From contig SADC01001279.1 of assembly GCA_004194705.1 (NCBI GenBank), forward strand, positions 620,001 to 684,000: a DNA stretch of 64,000 nucleotides, in the 5' to 3' direction. A model generated the notes under the pieces. That model did not search any database, was not told where the DNA came from, and saw only the letters and a list, made by a program, of their open reading frames with translations. Position 1 is the stretch's first letter; every line of letters starts with the position of its first letter. The position numbers and the translations under genes are program-made. Positions 42,850 to 53,345 of the stretch are shown one piece after another. The stretch is from Ditylenchus dipsaci (lineage: Eukaryota; Nematoda; Chromadorea; Rhabditida; Anguinidae).

Positions 42850-43905
42850 TTTGATCGCCTTTTCTAAAGAGATTTTGATTTTTGATAATTTTTTTTCGTC
42901 AGAGTAAATCAATTTTTCTGAGTAGACTCTATTTTCAGGTTATCTTAAATGCTTTAATAGGCCGACATGTCGGGTTATTTTTCAATGAACCAAAAATCAG
43001 ACAATTTTGAGGTCAACCTCGGATTTTTCATGTGAAAAGGCGAAGTCGAACAAGGGAAATCGTTAGAGCTCGTAGGAGTTAAGAAAACGCAGGGGGTCCT
43101 TAAAGTATTGGGTGTCGGGATATTAGAGACTGTCGGCCTATTAAAGACATTTTCGGTAATTGTTTCTCTCTCTTGTGTGCTTGCGGGGATAATGAGAAAA
43201 TTATATTGAAAACAGACGATTGTAAATGACGATTTCGGTATGCAGCTATCGAAATGATTTTTTACTATTATTATCTAGTTTCGTACCGCAAGTAAACACG
43301 TTTTATATACCAAACCTCTGAGCTTTCATTTAGGAGGGACCAAGCACTTTTTCGAAAAGTTTTTGCAAAAAAACAACAAGGGGACCAAGGCAATTTTTTG
43401 GGTGTACCCTCGAACACATTTAGAGCCCTTTCAGTTGTCTTTTCATAAAAATAAAGGTAAAATTTGAAAAAACATACACATTTGTCCCAAGAAGTTTGCC
43501 AGCTCTACAAAAAAATGACCGAATTCTTAAAGGCGGCCCAAAAAATAAAAAAAAGCTGCCGAATTCTCATATTAGGTGGTACAGTAATATTTAAACCTTT
43601 TTACAGACTAATTTTTTATTTAAAATAGCCAATAGTTTGAAATTATGGCAAAAATGTGAATTTTTCCAGTTTTTTTATTTCAAAACTCCCGAAATTTGAA
43701 TGGATCCCAAAATTTTTCAACGAAAATCTCGATCCCGAAAATTTTTCGGCTAAAAAAACCCGCTCGAAGACCTCTTTCCGTCACTACTCCTTAACACTGT
43801 CCGGCCCGAATGTACCAAGGGAGGCTTCTGGTGTAAATTTACGGAGAACGCGATGGAAAAAAGGAAGGGTCAAAAGGTTTCCTTATTGACAATTTTCGAG
43901 TGTTT
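42850..43905. other. Transposon-derived AT-rich sequence
   Basis: Contains a ggggaccaaggcaattttttgg end at 43381 and accgtatt-like internal words near 42960-43140 without intact ends. No gene recognised. Confidence 0.3.
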
Positions 43906-43912
43906 TAAAGTA

Positions 43913-44000
43913 CAGTGGAGTCTCGCTATAACGCGACCCTGGGGACCGCCCTAGCTTCGCGTTATAGCGGGGGTCGCGTTATATCGGAGGTTAAGACAAA
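43913..44000. mobile_element. pogo-like end with hairpin
   Basis: The left end cagtggagtctcgctataac is preceded by TA, with a strong internal hairpin cgcgttatagcg and the partner ggtcgcgttatatcg. A second hairpin, ttatccggatgacctctata, at 44138-44196 may be part of the same element. Right end not found. Confidence 0.55.
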
Positions 44001-44589
44001 ATAAGCTGGATTTCGAGTTTTTCGACCAATAACTGCTTTTATTCGACGTCAACATATCAGAGGCCGAACTAAACAATAAAAATTTAATTCAAACACATAA
44101 CTGGTGAACAAAAAATGGTTCTTTTCCTTTATCCGGATGACCTCTATAAAATTATGGGGATTTGTAGTGCCCATTGTATAGAGGTCATCCGGATAAATAA
44201 AAAGAACCCAAAAAGTCCCTGGACAACTGTTGTGCTCTTTTTTAAAGTAAAAAATATGTCAACGAGAAAATTCCAAAGCGGAATTTGAAATTTGACAGTT
44301 GCTTTGAAATTTCAAGAGCAGTTTTATAAGCAAATTGACCACGCTGAGCATGAATACAGTATCACAATCAATGGTTTTCCCAGCGGAAAAAAAGTTATAG
44401 GAAATTTGTGTTACGATTTATAGATTATTTTCGCCCCTTTTGTCACGAATTTATGATAAGCTATTGATGCAGTTAGTGCCAAATAATGCTAAGACTTTTT
44501 TTCTTCTTTTTTGCTTTCCGCTGAATATCATCACTTTTTTGGCCATTTTTATGTCAAACTCAAGGATTTCTAAAAATTACTTACAGACT

Positions 44590-45052
44590 TAAAAGAGCAT
44601 GCACGTGCGTTTCAAAAAGTTAACGGGGCATACCAGCGCATTACACTGCAAATTAAGGCGGGGACCAGCAATTTTTCGAAAATCTTTGTTGTTTTCCCTT
44701 GTTTCATGTCAAATTTGATATTTATGACCTTATCCTAATTTTAGAAGTAGGTAGAAAACTTTCGTCAGATCAGATAGAACGCTTATATAAAACAGTTATG
44801 AGAGAAATCTGGTTTGCTCCTTTTAAGGCGAGGACCAGCAATTTTTTTAACCGTCCGATTTTTCACTCGTTTCGCGTACGATCTGATATTTACGACTTTA
44901 TTCTACTTTTAAAAGTTAGACAGAAAACTTAAAAATTCTAGATAAGAGCGTTAAAAAAATTAACGATAAAAGAATTAGTGGTCCCCTCGCCTTTTCTCCG
45001 TGTAACGCACGGGCATGCCCCTTTAAAGGGGCATGCCCGTGCCCGACACAGT
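44590..45052. mobile_element. gggcatgcccgtg-family foldback element, copy 3
   Basis: Shares gcacgggcatgcccctttaa, ggcggggaccagcaa and tttcgcgta..atctgatatt with the copies at 17975 and 33445. Its right end (gcccgacacag) abuts the inner end of the right arm of the large inverted repeat with no spacer. Confidence 0.7.
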
Positions 45053-45248
45053 CGTCGAAAGTCGAAAATCGTTTTTTTCGAAGAATAGACTCGGATCGAA
45101 AGTCGAAATTTTCGAAGAATCGAATCTAACCGAAAGCCAAAAATTTTTAAGAATTAACTCAGACTAAACTTATGATTTTTGAGCTATTGGATTTCAGAGT
45201 TAATATTTTTAATAACAACAACATTGAGCAGACGACATAAAACAACGA

Positions 45249-45930
45249 TCAGGCATCATTCTCTAACAGTAAATTACAAATTTCTACTGGCTCTTCTTCG
45301 TTTTTTTTACTGACTCCCTTCAATACCTCGTCTGCTAAATTTGCCTTGATGATGAGCAAGTTAGCCGATGTCTGCTTTGACAGGCGTGAACGGTGAGAAT
45401 TTGCAAATAGCAGACTTGCTTTGGAGAAGCACTTTTCTGAAGCAACACTGGATAAAGAGATTGGAAGATAATTGCGGGCCAGCACTGCTAAATTTGGAAA
45501 GCGACGAGAGCTCTAAGCCCACCATTCATACATTTCCTCATGTCCAGTAAAATCCGGTCTCGGCAAAGGCGATTTCTTCTTATTTATGTATCGTTCAATT
45601 TTTTTCTATAAATTTGATAATAAATAAGCCGTCAAATGAATAACCGGGTCCGACTCACCACGAAAACATTCCCATCTAACGAAGTATGAACAACTTCTTC
45701 ATCTTGCTCCCATAGATCATTTTTGGTCTGCTGACTTAGGATCAGTTGAGAAATATCAGCTAAGTGCGGTGCAACACAGCTATATTTGAGAACATAACTG
45801 CACTCGCAAGTTGCTTTATCCAAGACCTTCTTGAAATGCTCCCAGACTTGGTATTTTTCCTTAATACAAAACATATCCAATTTGAACCAGATAAAAAATG
45901 GGCAGAATAGCATCTGAATTTTCGACTGAA
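45249..45930 (-). pseudogene. hAT transposase fossil, right-arm copy
   Basis: Minus-strand frame with QVWEHFKKVLDKATCECS (BED-like start, about 45880-45830) and the dimerization end LARNYLPISLSSVASEKCFS (about 45485-45425). The catalytic core is absent. It differs from the left-arm copy by a few substitutions. Confidence 0.8.
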
Positions 45931-46110
45931 ATCGATTCTTCGAAAATTTTCGAAGAATCGAATTGGACCGAAAGTCGAAAATGGAAATTTTCGAAGAATC
46001 GAATCGAAAGCAGAAAATCGTTTTTTTCGAAGAATCGACTCGGATCGAAAGTCAAAAGTCGGAATTTTCCGAGTTTTCGACTGAAAAGTCGAAAACGAAG
46101 AATCGCTTAG
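45915..46110. repeat. tcgattcttcg subterminal repeats of the hAT fossil (right arm)
   Basis: Inverted and direct copies of tcgaagaatcga-type words at the end of the fossil, as at 36428-36540. Confidence 0.6.
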
Positions 46111-46379
46111 CCAACCCTACTTTTGACAACGTTCTTTTTTCTATCGCGTTCTCCGTGAAATTCTGCACTAGAAGCTTCACTTGGTACGCTCGGGTCTGAC
46201 AGTGTTAAAAGGGTTACGCAACATTCCATCATAAAACCGTTTAGTCGCAAAGCCGTTTCGTCGAAAGGAACGTTTTGTCGCAAAAATTATCAGCACATGG
46301 GGTTAAGTCATGCTCAAGTGAAAAGTATTTTACAGCGTTGATCCTCCAGTTTTTCAAGGTTACAGATTAGAATCCCTGA

Positions 46380-47000
46380 TCAAACCCTTTCAAAATTTGA
46401 ATCTTAGTGTAATAGGGAAATTTGGCGCCAAACGAAAAACTATCAAAATGGTCAGTTTAAGGCCGTTTTTGTTTCATGCTTCTGATGAGGTTTTTTTATT
46501 TTTGGGTTTCGCATGCTTATACCCAAAATTTTCCTCACATTCAGGGCTTTCGAATAAGCCATCACTTGCCCATGAAACAGTTGAAATTTCAAACCCACAA
46601 TAAATTTCTGTGAAAATTTTCAGAAAAAAATTGTCGTCTCATTGACATGGTTGAGATCTTGCCGAGTTTTTGTGTCCAATTTTTCTCAAACAAAACCGGA
46701 GACTAGATGGAGGAGTAAATTTGCTGCATTTTGGTACCAAGGACGTATACAAAAAAATACAAATTTGGGGTGCTTTATACAAAAGTTAGATGGAAAACGC
46801 AAAAACCCTATTTTTACTCGAGAAAATGCAAGTTCTTTGCTTCAAACGATCTGCACTTTTTAAAATTCTGTCTCTAAAAAATTTGATCTGGTCATTCAGA
46901 TAGAAGAGATTTTGGGCTTTCTTTGGTGTATAGAAAACTTCTGCTAATGCAAAATGGGTGTATGTCATGCAAAAACAAATTCATCGTAATTTTAGAGCTG
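46380..47000 (+). repeat. Repeated unit preceding the Lys/Arg-rich ORF, copy 1
   Basis: Shares cctcacattcagggctttcg, ggtaccaaggacgtat and ggtgtatagaaaa words with units at about 48600-49080 and 50270-50740. Each unit is followed by a related Lys/Arg-rich ORF, so these are three diverged tandem copies of one sequence. Also present in the left arm. Confidence 0.7.
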
Positions 47001-47003
47001 AAG

Positions 47004-47159
47004 ATGGTCTCCACCAGAAGAGTGTGCGCTGAGCAAAATGGTCTGTCTCTCTCGGGAATACGTCAAGACGCAGCCAAGAAACGATGGAAGAATAATAAAC
47101 GCTCGACGCTAGCTAAGAAAATAGCAGGTGATCAAGCAAAGAAGTTAGGAAAAATTTAG
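47004..47159 (+). CDS. Short Lys/Arg-rich ORF, copy 1
   Basis: 51 codons starting MVSTRRVCAEQNGLSLSGIR and continuing with AAKKRW and Lys-rich helices. The ATG follows a ttttag acceptor-like site by 5 bases. A related copy at 50744 keeps a clean GTAAGG donor where this copy reads GTTAGG and runs to a stop, suggesting this was once the first coding exon of a spliced gene. Highly basic, possibly nucleic-acid binding. No family recognised. Confidence 0.4.
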   Translation: MVSTRRVCAEQNGLSLSGIRQDAAKKRWKNNKRSTLAKKIAGDQAKKLGKI

Positions 47160-47276
47160 GAAAACGTAAGTAAATTTTTCAGTGACTATATTTTCAATGT
47201 TTCCGGAATGTCGAAAACATGTAGATTTTCGTAGCAAAATTGGCCGAAGAGAAGGAACAGCAGTTTACCCTCTCAG

Positions 47277-47638
47277 TTTAGATGCATCGAAGAAGACCGT
47301 GACTGGCTCAGCATTTACCAGGAAATGCCCGACTTCAATCCTATGAATGCTAGTCCTTGGCTGCTGAGACTTGAGTTGGATCGCAAGCGAATGACGGACA
47401 AGAAGCTGAGCATGCATTTGGCTTTGCTGTGTGATGTGATGACTACGAAAGGTAAATTTTTGTTAGATTGTGTGTATCTTTGTGATAGTCCACTTCCTTT
47501 ATCTAGGACGTTTGATGACAATCACTCAACAGGGGATCAACAGGCAAGAAGTAGGCGCTTTGATGCGATGCTCTTTCGAGGAAACAGTGGACATTCTGGT
47601 TGAGGCAGCTATTCATTGTGAAATCGATCCAGTCAAAG
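47277..47638 (+). pseudogene. POLR2A: RPB1 (RNA polymerase II largest subunit) fragments with internal deletion
   Basis: Exon 47277-47451 (after ctctcag) and exon 47507-47638 joined by a 55-bp GT-AG intron. The first reads [27 protein letters not shown], then directly [13 protein letters not shown]; the second reads [20 protein letters not shown]. These are two separate conserved blocks of the RPB1 C-terminal half. In ordinary RPB1 well over 100 residues lie between the MTDKKL and HLALLCD blocks, so the fragment has an exact in-frame internal deletion. No stop codons within the exons. The usual following exon is not found; the next coding sequence is H2B-like and cannot be joined in frame. 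Confidence 0.8.
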
Positions 47639-47800
47639 GTGGCTCTATTTACTTTTATGTCATGGTTATGCATTTGTCCTCAAAACTTCAAACGTGTCTG
47701 AAAACATAATGCTTGGTCAATTAACTAAAGTCGGAATCGACTGTTTCGATCTAGTGGGTCTTTTTGCGAGTGTAGTGTAGTAACTTAATCTCTTTCTCAG

Positions 47801-47986
47801 GTTAACGATCTGTTCGACCGCTTGCTGGATGAATCCGCCTGCCTGGTCAAGTATGGCAAGACTCGTACGCTTTCTTCTCGCGAAATTCAGACCTCCGTTC
47901 GTCTCGTCATGCCTGGAGAGCTGGCCAAGCACGCTATCTCGGAGGGAAGCAAGGCTATGTCCAAGTACAGTGATTCGTTTACTTGA
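47801..47986 (+). CDS. Histone H2B C-terminal exon (variant)
   Basis: Follows a strong tctttctcag acceptor. It encodes 61 residues and a stop: [33 protein letters not shown] and [13 protein letters not shown], the second half of the histone fold and C-terminal helix of H2B. Many residues differ from canonical H2B by conservative changes and the frame is intact. The N-terminal half (tail and first helix) is not visible upstream, where RPB1 fragments lie instead. Most animal H2B genes lack introns, so a split variant gene or a captured piece are both possible. The boundary of the large inverted repeat cuts this exon after about nine codons. Confidence 0.75.
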   Translation, partial: VNDLFDRLLDESACLVKYGKTRTLSSREIQTSVRLVMPGELAKHAISEGSKAMSKYSDSFT

Positions 47987-47999
47987 GCCGAAATTGCTG

Positions 48000-49080
48000 A
48001 CCAGCCATCACCTTCTATTAAAAATCGTCCGTTACCATCTTATTTTGTTCCCACATTTGTTCTTTTTCTGACATAAAAATCTCTGCTTGAACTTTCTTTT
48101 TCGAATAGAGCGGTGTTGATATAGGGTGTGATGAATGGCTTGAAAAATTTGCCCGACAAAATTTTCACGGCACTTTTAGTATATTTATGGACATGATGCA
48201 TAACTAGTTGTGGGATGCCAGAATATTATTTTCGGAACTCATGTTACGGACAAACAAGATTTTGAAAAGGCATAAGATGTAACTTCTAAACAAAAGATCT
48301 TTTGTAGTAAAAGACCTTGTGCTTTTTGCAAAAAACAGTTCATTTTGGTGAAGAAAAGACAAAAAATTTAAAAGGCGGGTAAAAACCCCAATTTAATTCT
48401 TGGCGTTTTGTTTAAGTTGAATTACAAGGAAATTTGAATTTTGAAAGGGTATGGGGGGGGCACAGCCCCTTAAAATTCAAAATCATAATCAATTTACGAT
48501 TTTTGCGCCAAATAAAAAATTTCGAAAATTGACTATGATTTATATACATGTAACTCCAAGTAACCCCAGGTCTGTAACGGATTTCATTCTTATCTTTTTC
48601 AGGTAAACTTATCCGCAAAAGTTTCCTCACATTCAGGGCATTAAAATAAGGCATCACTCACCTCAAAGATAAGCAAATTTTTGAGTTTTTAATGAAGTTT
48701 TCGAAAAATATACCGAAACACATCACCTCGCGTTGTAATTATAACTGGTCTGAAATTCTGTCCTACATTTGAAAGCTCGAAAATGGGGGTTGTAGCCCGA
48801 TAGAAAAGTAAATTTGCTACGATTTCATACCAAAGAAGTGTGCAAAAGATACAAATTTGGGTAGTTTCGTACAAAAGTTAAACAGAAAACGCAAAAACCC
48901 CTCATTTTACTCGTAAAAATACCAGTTGTTTGCCTTAAATGAACTCTAGCTTGTAAATTTCTGACTATACCAAAATCGGTCTGACTTTTCTTGTAGCTGA
49001 ATGTCTGGGCTATCTTTGGTGTATGAGCCGTACTAAAATCGACGACTTTTTAGATTTTTTGACGGAATGAAATTTGGGTA
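48000..49080 (+). repeat. Diverged repeat unit, copy 2
   Basis: The part from about 48600 shares cctcacattcagggc, catcactc, accaaagaagtgtgc and ggtgtatgag words with copies 1 and 3. The earlier part holds an 8-G run at 48453 and no gene. Confidence 0.5.
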
Positions 49081-49089
49081 TAATTTCTA

Positions 49090-49560
49090 GGTACCATGAT
49101 GACTCGCGATTTAAGCTCGAAAGGAGGCAAGGAACAAGCCCGGGGTCAATAAATAGTCAGCCAACTGGTGTGTCTCTCTCCGGAATTCGTTCAATCGCAA
49201 TTAAGAAAAGATGGAAAAATAAAGAGCGCGCGAATCAAGAGCCAAAATGACAGTAAATTTATGGTTCTCTTGATGCGTACAGCTGAGCGAGTGATTGGAT
49301 CTTTGGCGAAAAATGAAACATGATCGAGTTGAGCAAGGGATCTGTAAGTAATTTTTCTGACAAGTATTGTTTCATTTAGTAAAACACCTTCAGTTGAGCC
49401 GCACAGATGCCAATCATCCGCTGAAAATCGATGCGCTCAATTACTCTAATCTGATGAACGACTCGCCAATCACTTCAGTCGGTCATGTTTCTGCTTCTTT
49501 GGTATGTCCTGCTTTGCTTCATTGTCGTCCAATGCTGAAGCTGAAAAGATAGTGGATGCT
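49090..49560 (+). pseudogene. Degenerate Lys/Arg-rich ORF (copy 2) and short adjoining frame
   Basis: Around 49096-49250 the family word GVSLSGIRSIAIKKRWKN is recognisable but interrupted upstream by stops. At 49367-49552 a plus frame reads LQLSRTDANHPLKIDALNYS and looks protein-like, but I recognise no family. RPB1 or H2B sequence does not follow this copy. Confidence 0.35.
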
Positions 49561-49564
49561 ACTC

Positions 49565-50265
49565 AAGTCAGGTTTCGAAGTTAGAATGGTCATCTGGTTT
49601 GTGTTTGTCTTTTGCTCAGTTACTGCCGATTTCTAAGTTTCTATCGTTAGGGAAACGAGCAAGGGTCTGAAAAGAAAGTAACCAAATGGGATTCGAATCA
49701 AAAAATTGTCCCTCGAATTCATCTAATATCTCTATGTACTGTATTGTCACAAATAAAGTCATTCTATGTTCGATCTTGTGCCCATTTCCGAGTGTTAGTC
49801 GAAAGGTGACGGTGATCGAGTGAGGTGCCCTACGAAAGCGATGTGTGAAGCTTCATTTTGTTGATCTGTTGTAGACTTTATATACGCATCGCCCAGGTCG
49901 AAGGTTCTACTACCACTGACTGCACACCTTGTTTTTCATCTTTTTTGTTCACAAGTTTAGTGTAACAATTTTCCTTACATTCTTGGCTATCTAACTAGTT
50001 CATCAGAGCAGGGCTTCTTGGATCTGATAATTATGCTAAAATAAGCTTAATTTTCTGAAAATCGGTAGTTTTGGGGGTTTTCCTTTCATTGATATTTTCT
50101 ATTTTTTCTGCAAGTCACATCACAGGGGCCCAAAATTCAAATTCATAATCATTGCGAGAAATTGGCGCCAAATAAAAAATTTCGAAAAACGGTCAAGTTT
50201 GGACCATGATTATTTTGTGTCTCAGGTATGATTTTTTTACAATTTTTTGTGAAATGCTGTTGATC
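49565..50265. other. AT-rich spacer, no gene recognised
   Basis: Sequence between repeat copies 2 and 3. The words caaattcataatcattg and aaattggcgccaaataaaa recur near 48478 and 46415, so part of it belongs to the repeat unit. Confidence 0.35.
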
Positions 50266-50269
50266 GAAA

Positions 50270-50740
50270 AATTCCTCATACCAAGGGCTTTCGAATAAGC
50301 CATCACTTGCCCATAAAGCCTGCAGAATTTCAAAAGAACAATTTATTTCTGTTAAAGAAGCTCAAAATTTTTGTTTATCTGGTTGACTTTATTGAGATTC
50401 TAGAAGGTTTTTTGTCAGATTCTTCTCAAACGAAACCGGAGGCTTGATAGATGAGTAAATTCGCAACATTTTGGTACCAAGGACGTATGCAAAAAATGCA
50501 AATTTATGGTGTTTTATGCAAAAGTTAGATGGGAAATGAAAAAACCCCTATTTTTATTCGGAAAAATGCCACTTGTTTGCTTTAGACAGTCTCTAGTTTC
50601 GAAAATTCTGACTTTAGAAAATCGGTCTGACTTTTCTGGTAGCTGAGTGTGTGGGCTATCTTTTGGTGTATAGAAAAGTTCTAAAAATACAAAATTGGCG
50701 TTTCTCATACAAAAGTAAATTCAGCTCGTTTTTAGAGCTG
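50270..50740 (+). repeat. Repeat unit copy 3
   Basis: Same word order as copy 1: gggctttcgaataagccatc, ggtaccaaggacgtatgc and ttttggtgtatagaaaa, ending at the Lys/Arg-rich ORF. Confidence 0.65.
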
Positions 50741-50743
50741 AAG

Positions 50744-50956
50744 ATGGTCTCTACCAGAAGAATGTGTGCTAAGCCTGATGGACTGTCCCACTCCGAAATT
50801 CGTGCAGCCGCAGTCAAAAAAAGGTGGGAAAATGATGAACTAAGAAAGTTAACCGAGAAAAAGGCTAGTGATCCAGCAAAACAAGTAAGGAAAATCCATA
50901 TTAGTAAGTTATTTCTTCGTATTGTACCTATTTTTAAGGCGCTTATGTTTCAGTGA
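50744..50956 (+). CDS. Short Lys/Arg-rich ORF, copy 3
   Basis: Reads MVSTRRMCAKPDGLSHSEIR, AVKKRWEND and Lys-rich sequence, with a GTAAGG donor at about 50886 in phase after PAKQ. Compared with copy 1, changes keep the basic and small residues at matching places. It is the best-preserved copy for a spliced gene, but I could not find exon 2. A short frame at 51187-51270 (MAMKVGGALLSGVPNEGEV) might be part of it. Confidence 0.4.
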   Translation: MVSTRRMCAKPDGLSHSEIRAAAVKKRWENDELRKLTEKKASDPAKQVRKIHISKLFLRIVPIFKALMFQ

Positions 50957-50989
50957 AATAGGCTAACGATCAGCGACTGAAGGCTGAAT

Positions 50990-51080
50990 CAAGTGTACAC
51001 ACTCATTTGATCACAACTCATTTGATCCCACTCATTTGATCTCACTCATTTAATCCCAACTCATTTGATCCCACCTTATT
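50990..51080 (+). repeat. catttgatcccactcatttgatc short tandem repeats
   Basis: Six or more copies of a 10-15-base unit containing actcatttgatc, between the repeat copies and the next foldback element. Confidence 0.7.
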
Positions 51081-51578
51081 TGATCCCGATTTCAAAAATT
51101 TGGATTTCAATGTTTCGAAAGCATGGTGGTCTTTTTTAGTTCTATTTGGTAGAAAGATCTTTGTTAATTTTTATGTTTCAGCAATATCAATGGCTATGAA
51201 AGTGGGTGGTGCCTTGCTAAGCGGTGTGCCTAACGAAGGTGAAGTTTGCGTGATCAACCATCTCTTCAGGTAGAGAACTTTTGTTTATTTCTTATCTTTG
51301 ATTTGTTATTTTAGGGGAATTTGTCTTGAACGAATCGAGAGGAGTATTGCTTGGTCGCCAGTGGCTATGACTTTGTGAAGAGCAGGGTAGTGAGCGACGG
51401 GACAATTTGAAACTGGCGCTGCATTAAGACGAGCAAGTGCAACGGTACGGCAAAAACCATCTTTGGGTCAGTCGTCGAGTGTACACACTCATTTGTCGGT
51501 CTTCGCCTACTCAATTCTCACGTTTGTATACAGCGTCCTAATGCCCATGTGGTAATTTGTCAGTTTTTCGGCTAAACA

Positions 51579-51942
51579 CTGGTATACCCCAGCACTCAAA
51601 ACTGGTATACCCTAGCACTCAATTCTTGTATACCCCACGATTTACCACTTGATTGATAGCTGAGGATGTTAGCTACACGATGGTGTTAAAATTTCTCGGT
51701 TTAGTTCACAAAAATGTATACCTTTTAATCAAATTGAATTGAATCTTTTCGAGTGAAAATTGAACACTCAAAAATGATTCAATTCAATTTTGATTAAAAG
51801 TTATACATTTTTTGAACTAGACCGTGAAATTTTTACACCATCGTGTAGCTAACATCCTCAGCTATCAATCACGGGGTAAATCGTGGGTTATACCAGAATT
51901 GAGTGCTGGGGTATACCAGTTTTGAGTGCTGGGGTATACCAG
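51579..51942. mobile_element. Palindromic MITE with ggtataccccagcactcaa tandem ends, copy 1
   Basis: Both ends carry two to three tandem copies of ggtataccccagcactcaa, in inverted orientation. The arms continue with gctgaggatgttagctacac and gatggtg and pair to the centre (gattcaattc). No ORF. Confidence 0.85.
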
Positions 51943-51984
51943 TTTTGTAGCATTTGTACCGGTAATTTATCAGTTTTCCTTTTG

Positions 51985-52312
51985 CAAAACGATGTGTGTG
52001 TTTACAGCGTCGGAATGTCTTAGTGAAGGTTAAAAGTGCTGCATTCACCAATTTTGTGTCTTCGCCTAATGCAATCGTGGTCTCAGAAAAAGGCTGTTTT
52101 GATATATGCTCAGCTTTTGTCGTTGTCGACAGATAAGCCCTTGCGAAATCGAATTCTTCGTCAAAAGAAGCCAGTTGGTTCCACCAGCGTCGATAAGCCA
52201 ATGAAGGAAATCGAATGGTCAGATTGAATGGAGTGCCTAAAAGTCGTAGAGCATCATCTGGAGAAATTTTCTCATTGTAGAGGTGGGAGAAGAAGAAAAT
52301 GAGGAATTCCAA
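51985..52312 (-). CDS. Unrecognised ORF, part of a 147-codon frame
   Basis: The minus-strand frame reads ISPDDALRLLGTPFNLTIRF, YRRWWNQLASFDEEFDF and ALGEDTKLVNAALLTFTK, with balanced composition. The lower end of the full frame (51869-51985) runs into the MITE and is not genuine. The upstream pyrimidine-rich ttttcttcttctccc could be an acceptor tract. The opposite strand is also open here for 63 codons, so coding status and strand are uncertain. Confidence 0.3.
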
Positions 52313-52319
52313 AACTAAT

Positions 52320-53340
52320 ATGATGTTTTTCGTTTGTCACTTTTGCTTGTTCCTTACAAATGTTAAAAAAACGTCCTATTTTATTAATAAAAAATGCTTC
52401 TCTCCTGGTTGTGTTCGGATAAGTATGAAACTACGGTCAAGTAAGTAAGGAATTTTCGGTCTTTATGATTCAGCCTTTATGAAAGATAGAAAACAACAAC
52501 AGAGAGACCACAAAGAGAAGAAGACCACATTATTCGAACTTTTATGATCTGGAAAGTTACGGATCGTCCAGGTTGACTTATACTTTGATGAGCGATCAGT
52601 CAACAGGTCGGTTCGTCAACGTAATATCCAGGTGCTTTAGAGCCGTTCGAGATTTTTTTAGAGTGGTTTTAAGCAGTTCGAAAATATTTCAGGTGTTCAG
52701 TGTGGTATGGTCTCCCTAAAACAGATTTGCCCCGAAAAGATTATGAAATAAGCACAAAAAAGTTAATGCTACTAGGCGGTTTCAAATCCTAGTACTGACT
52801 GGGGAATGACTGAAGGATAAATTTACGATAAGCTACATAGATGTTGTTGAGTTATTTCGTCCAAATAAACTTGTTTCCGATTGCCTTTTTTCTAGCAGCC
52901 TAGTTTGAATCCTTGATTCCGTGAGAAAATTTGAAAGGCTCATAAAAAGTCTTGAATGAATTTTTTTGCGCGAGCAATATTAGCTGAACCTTTAAAGCTG
53001 ACAGTTGAATTAAAATTCAGCATAAATTAAGCTCAGGCTAATATTTCTTCTCAAAAATGTTTAAAAAATACTCGAAAAATTGTTAAAAAAGAAAGGGGAA
53101 TTTAAAAACTACCGAATATTGCAATTTTATGCAAAAAATATTGGCGTTTCGTTTATTTTGAAGTGATTAGGATTTTGAATTTTGAGCCCCTGTGACATAT
53201 TTCATTTACGAGAAAGTAGCCAAGATATGTCTTTCATACGATCTATCACAGAAAATAATAGCTTATTTGCAGCTAGAGCTTGAGTTTTTTTATCACATTT
53301 AACACAACAAAGTAATAAATTAACAATAACAACTTGGTAG
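52320..53340. other. AT-rich stretch, no gene recognised
   Basis: Lies below the POP4 stop codon and may include its 3' untranslated region. No element ends were recognised. Confidence 0.35.
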
Positions 53341-53345
53341 TGGCA

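Larger units (their letters stand above)
45053..47828 (+). repeat. Right arm of a large inverted repeat
   Basis: Reverse-complement partner of 34383-37823, about 2.78 kb, separated by a spacer of about 7.2 kb. Similarity looks very high by eye in the RPB1 part and slightly lower near the hAT fossil. The arm ends within a histone H2B-like exon that continues intact to the right. Confidence 0.85.

Noticed and set aside
47277..47986. A single continuous RPB1-H2B fusion protein
   Set aside because: Direct splicing of the last RPB1 exon to the H2B exon gives a stop codon at the junction; without transcript evidence a fusion protein cannot be claimed.
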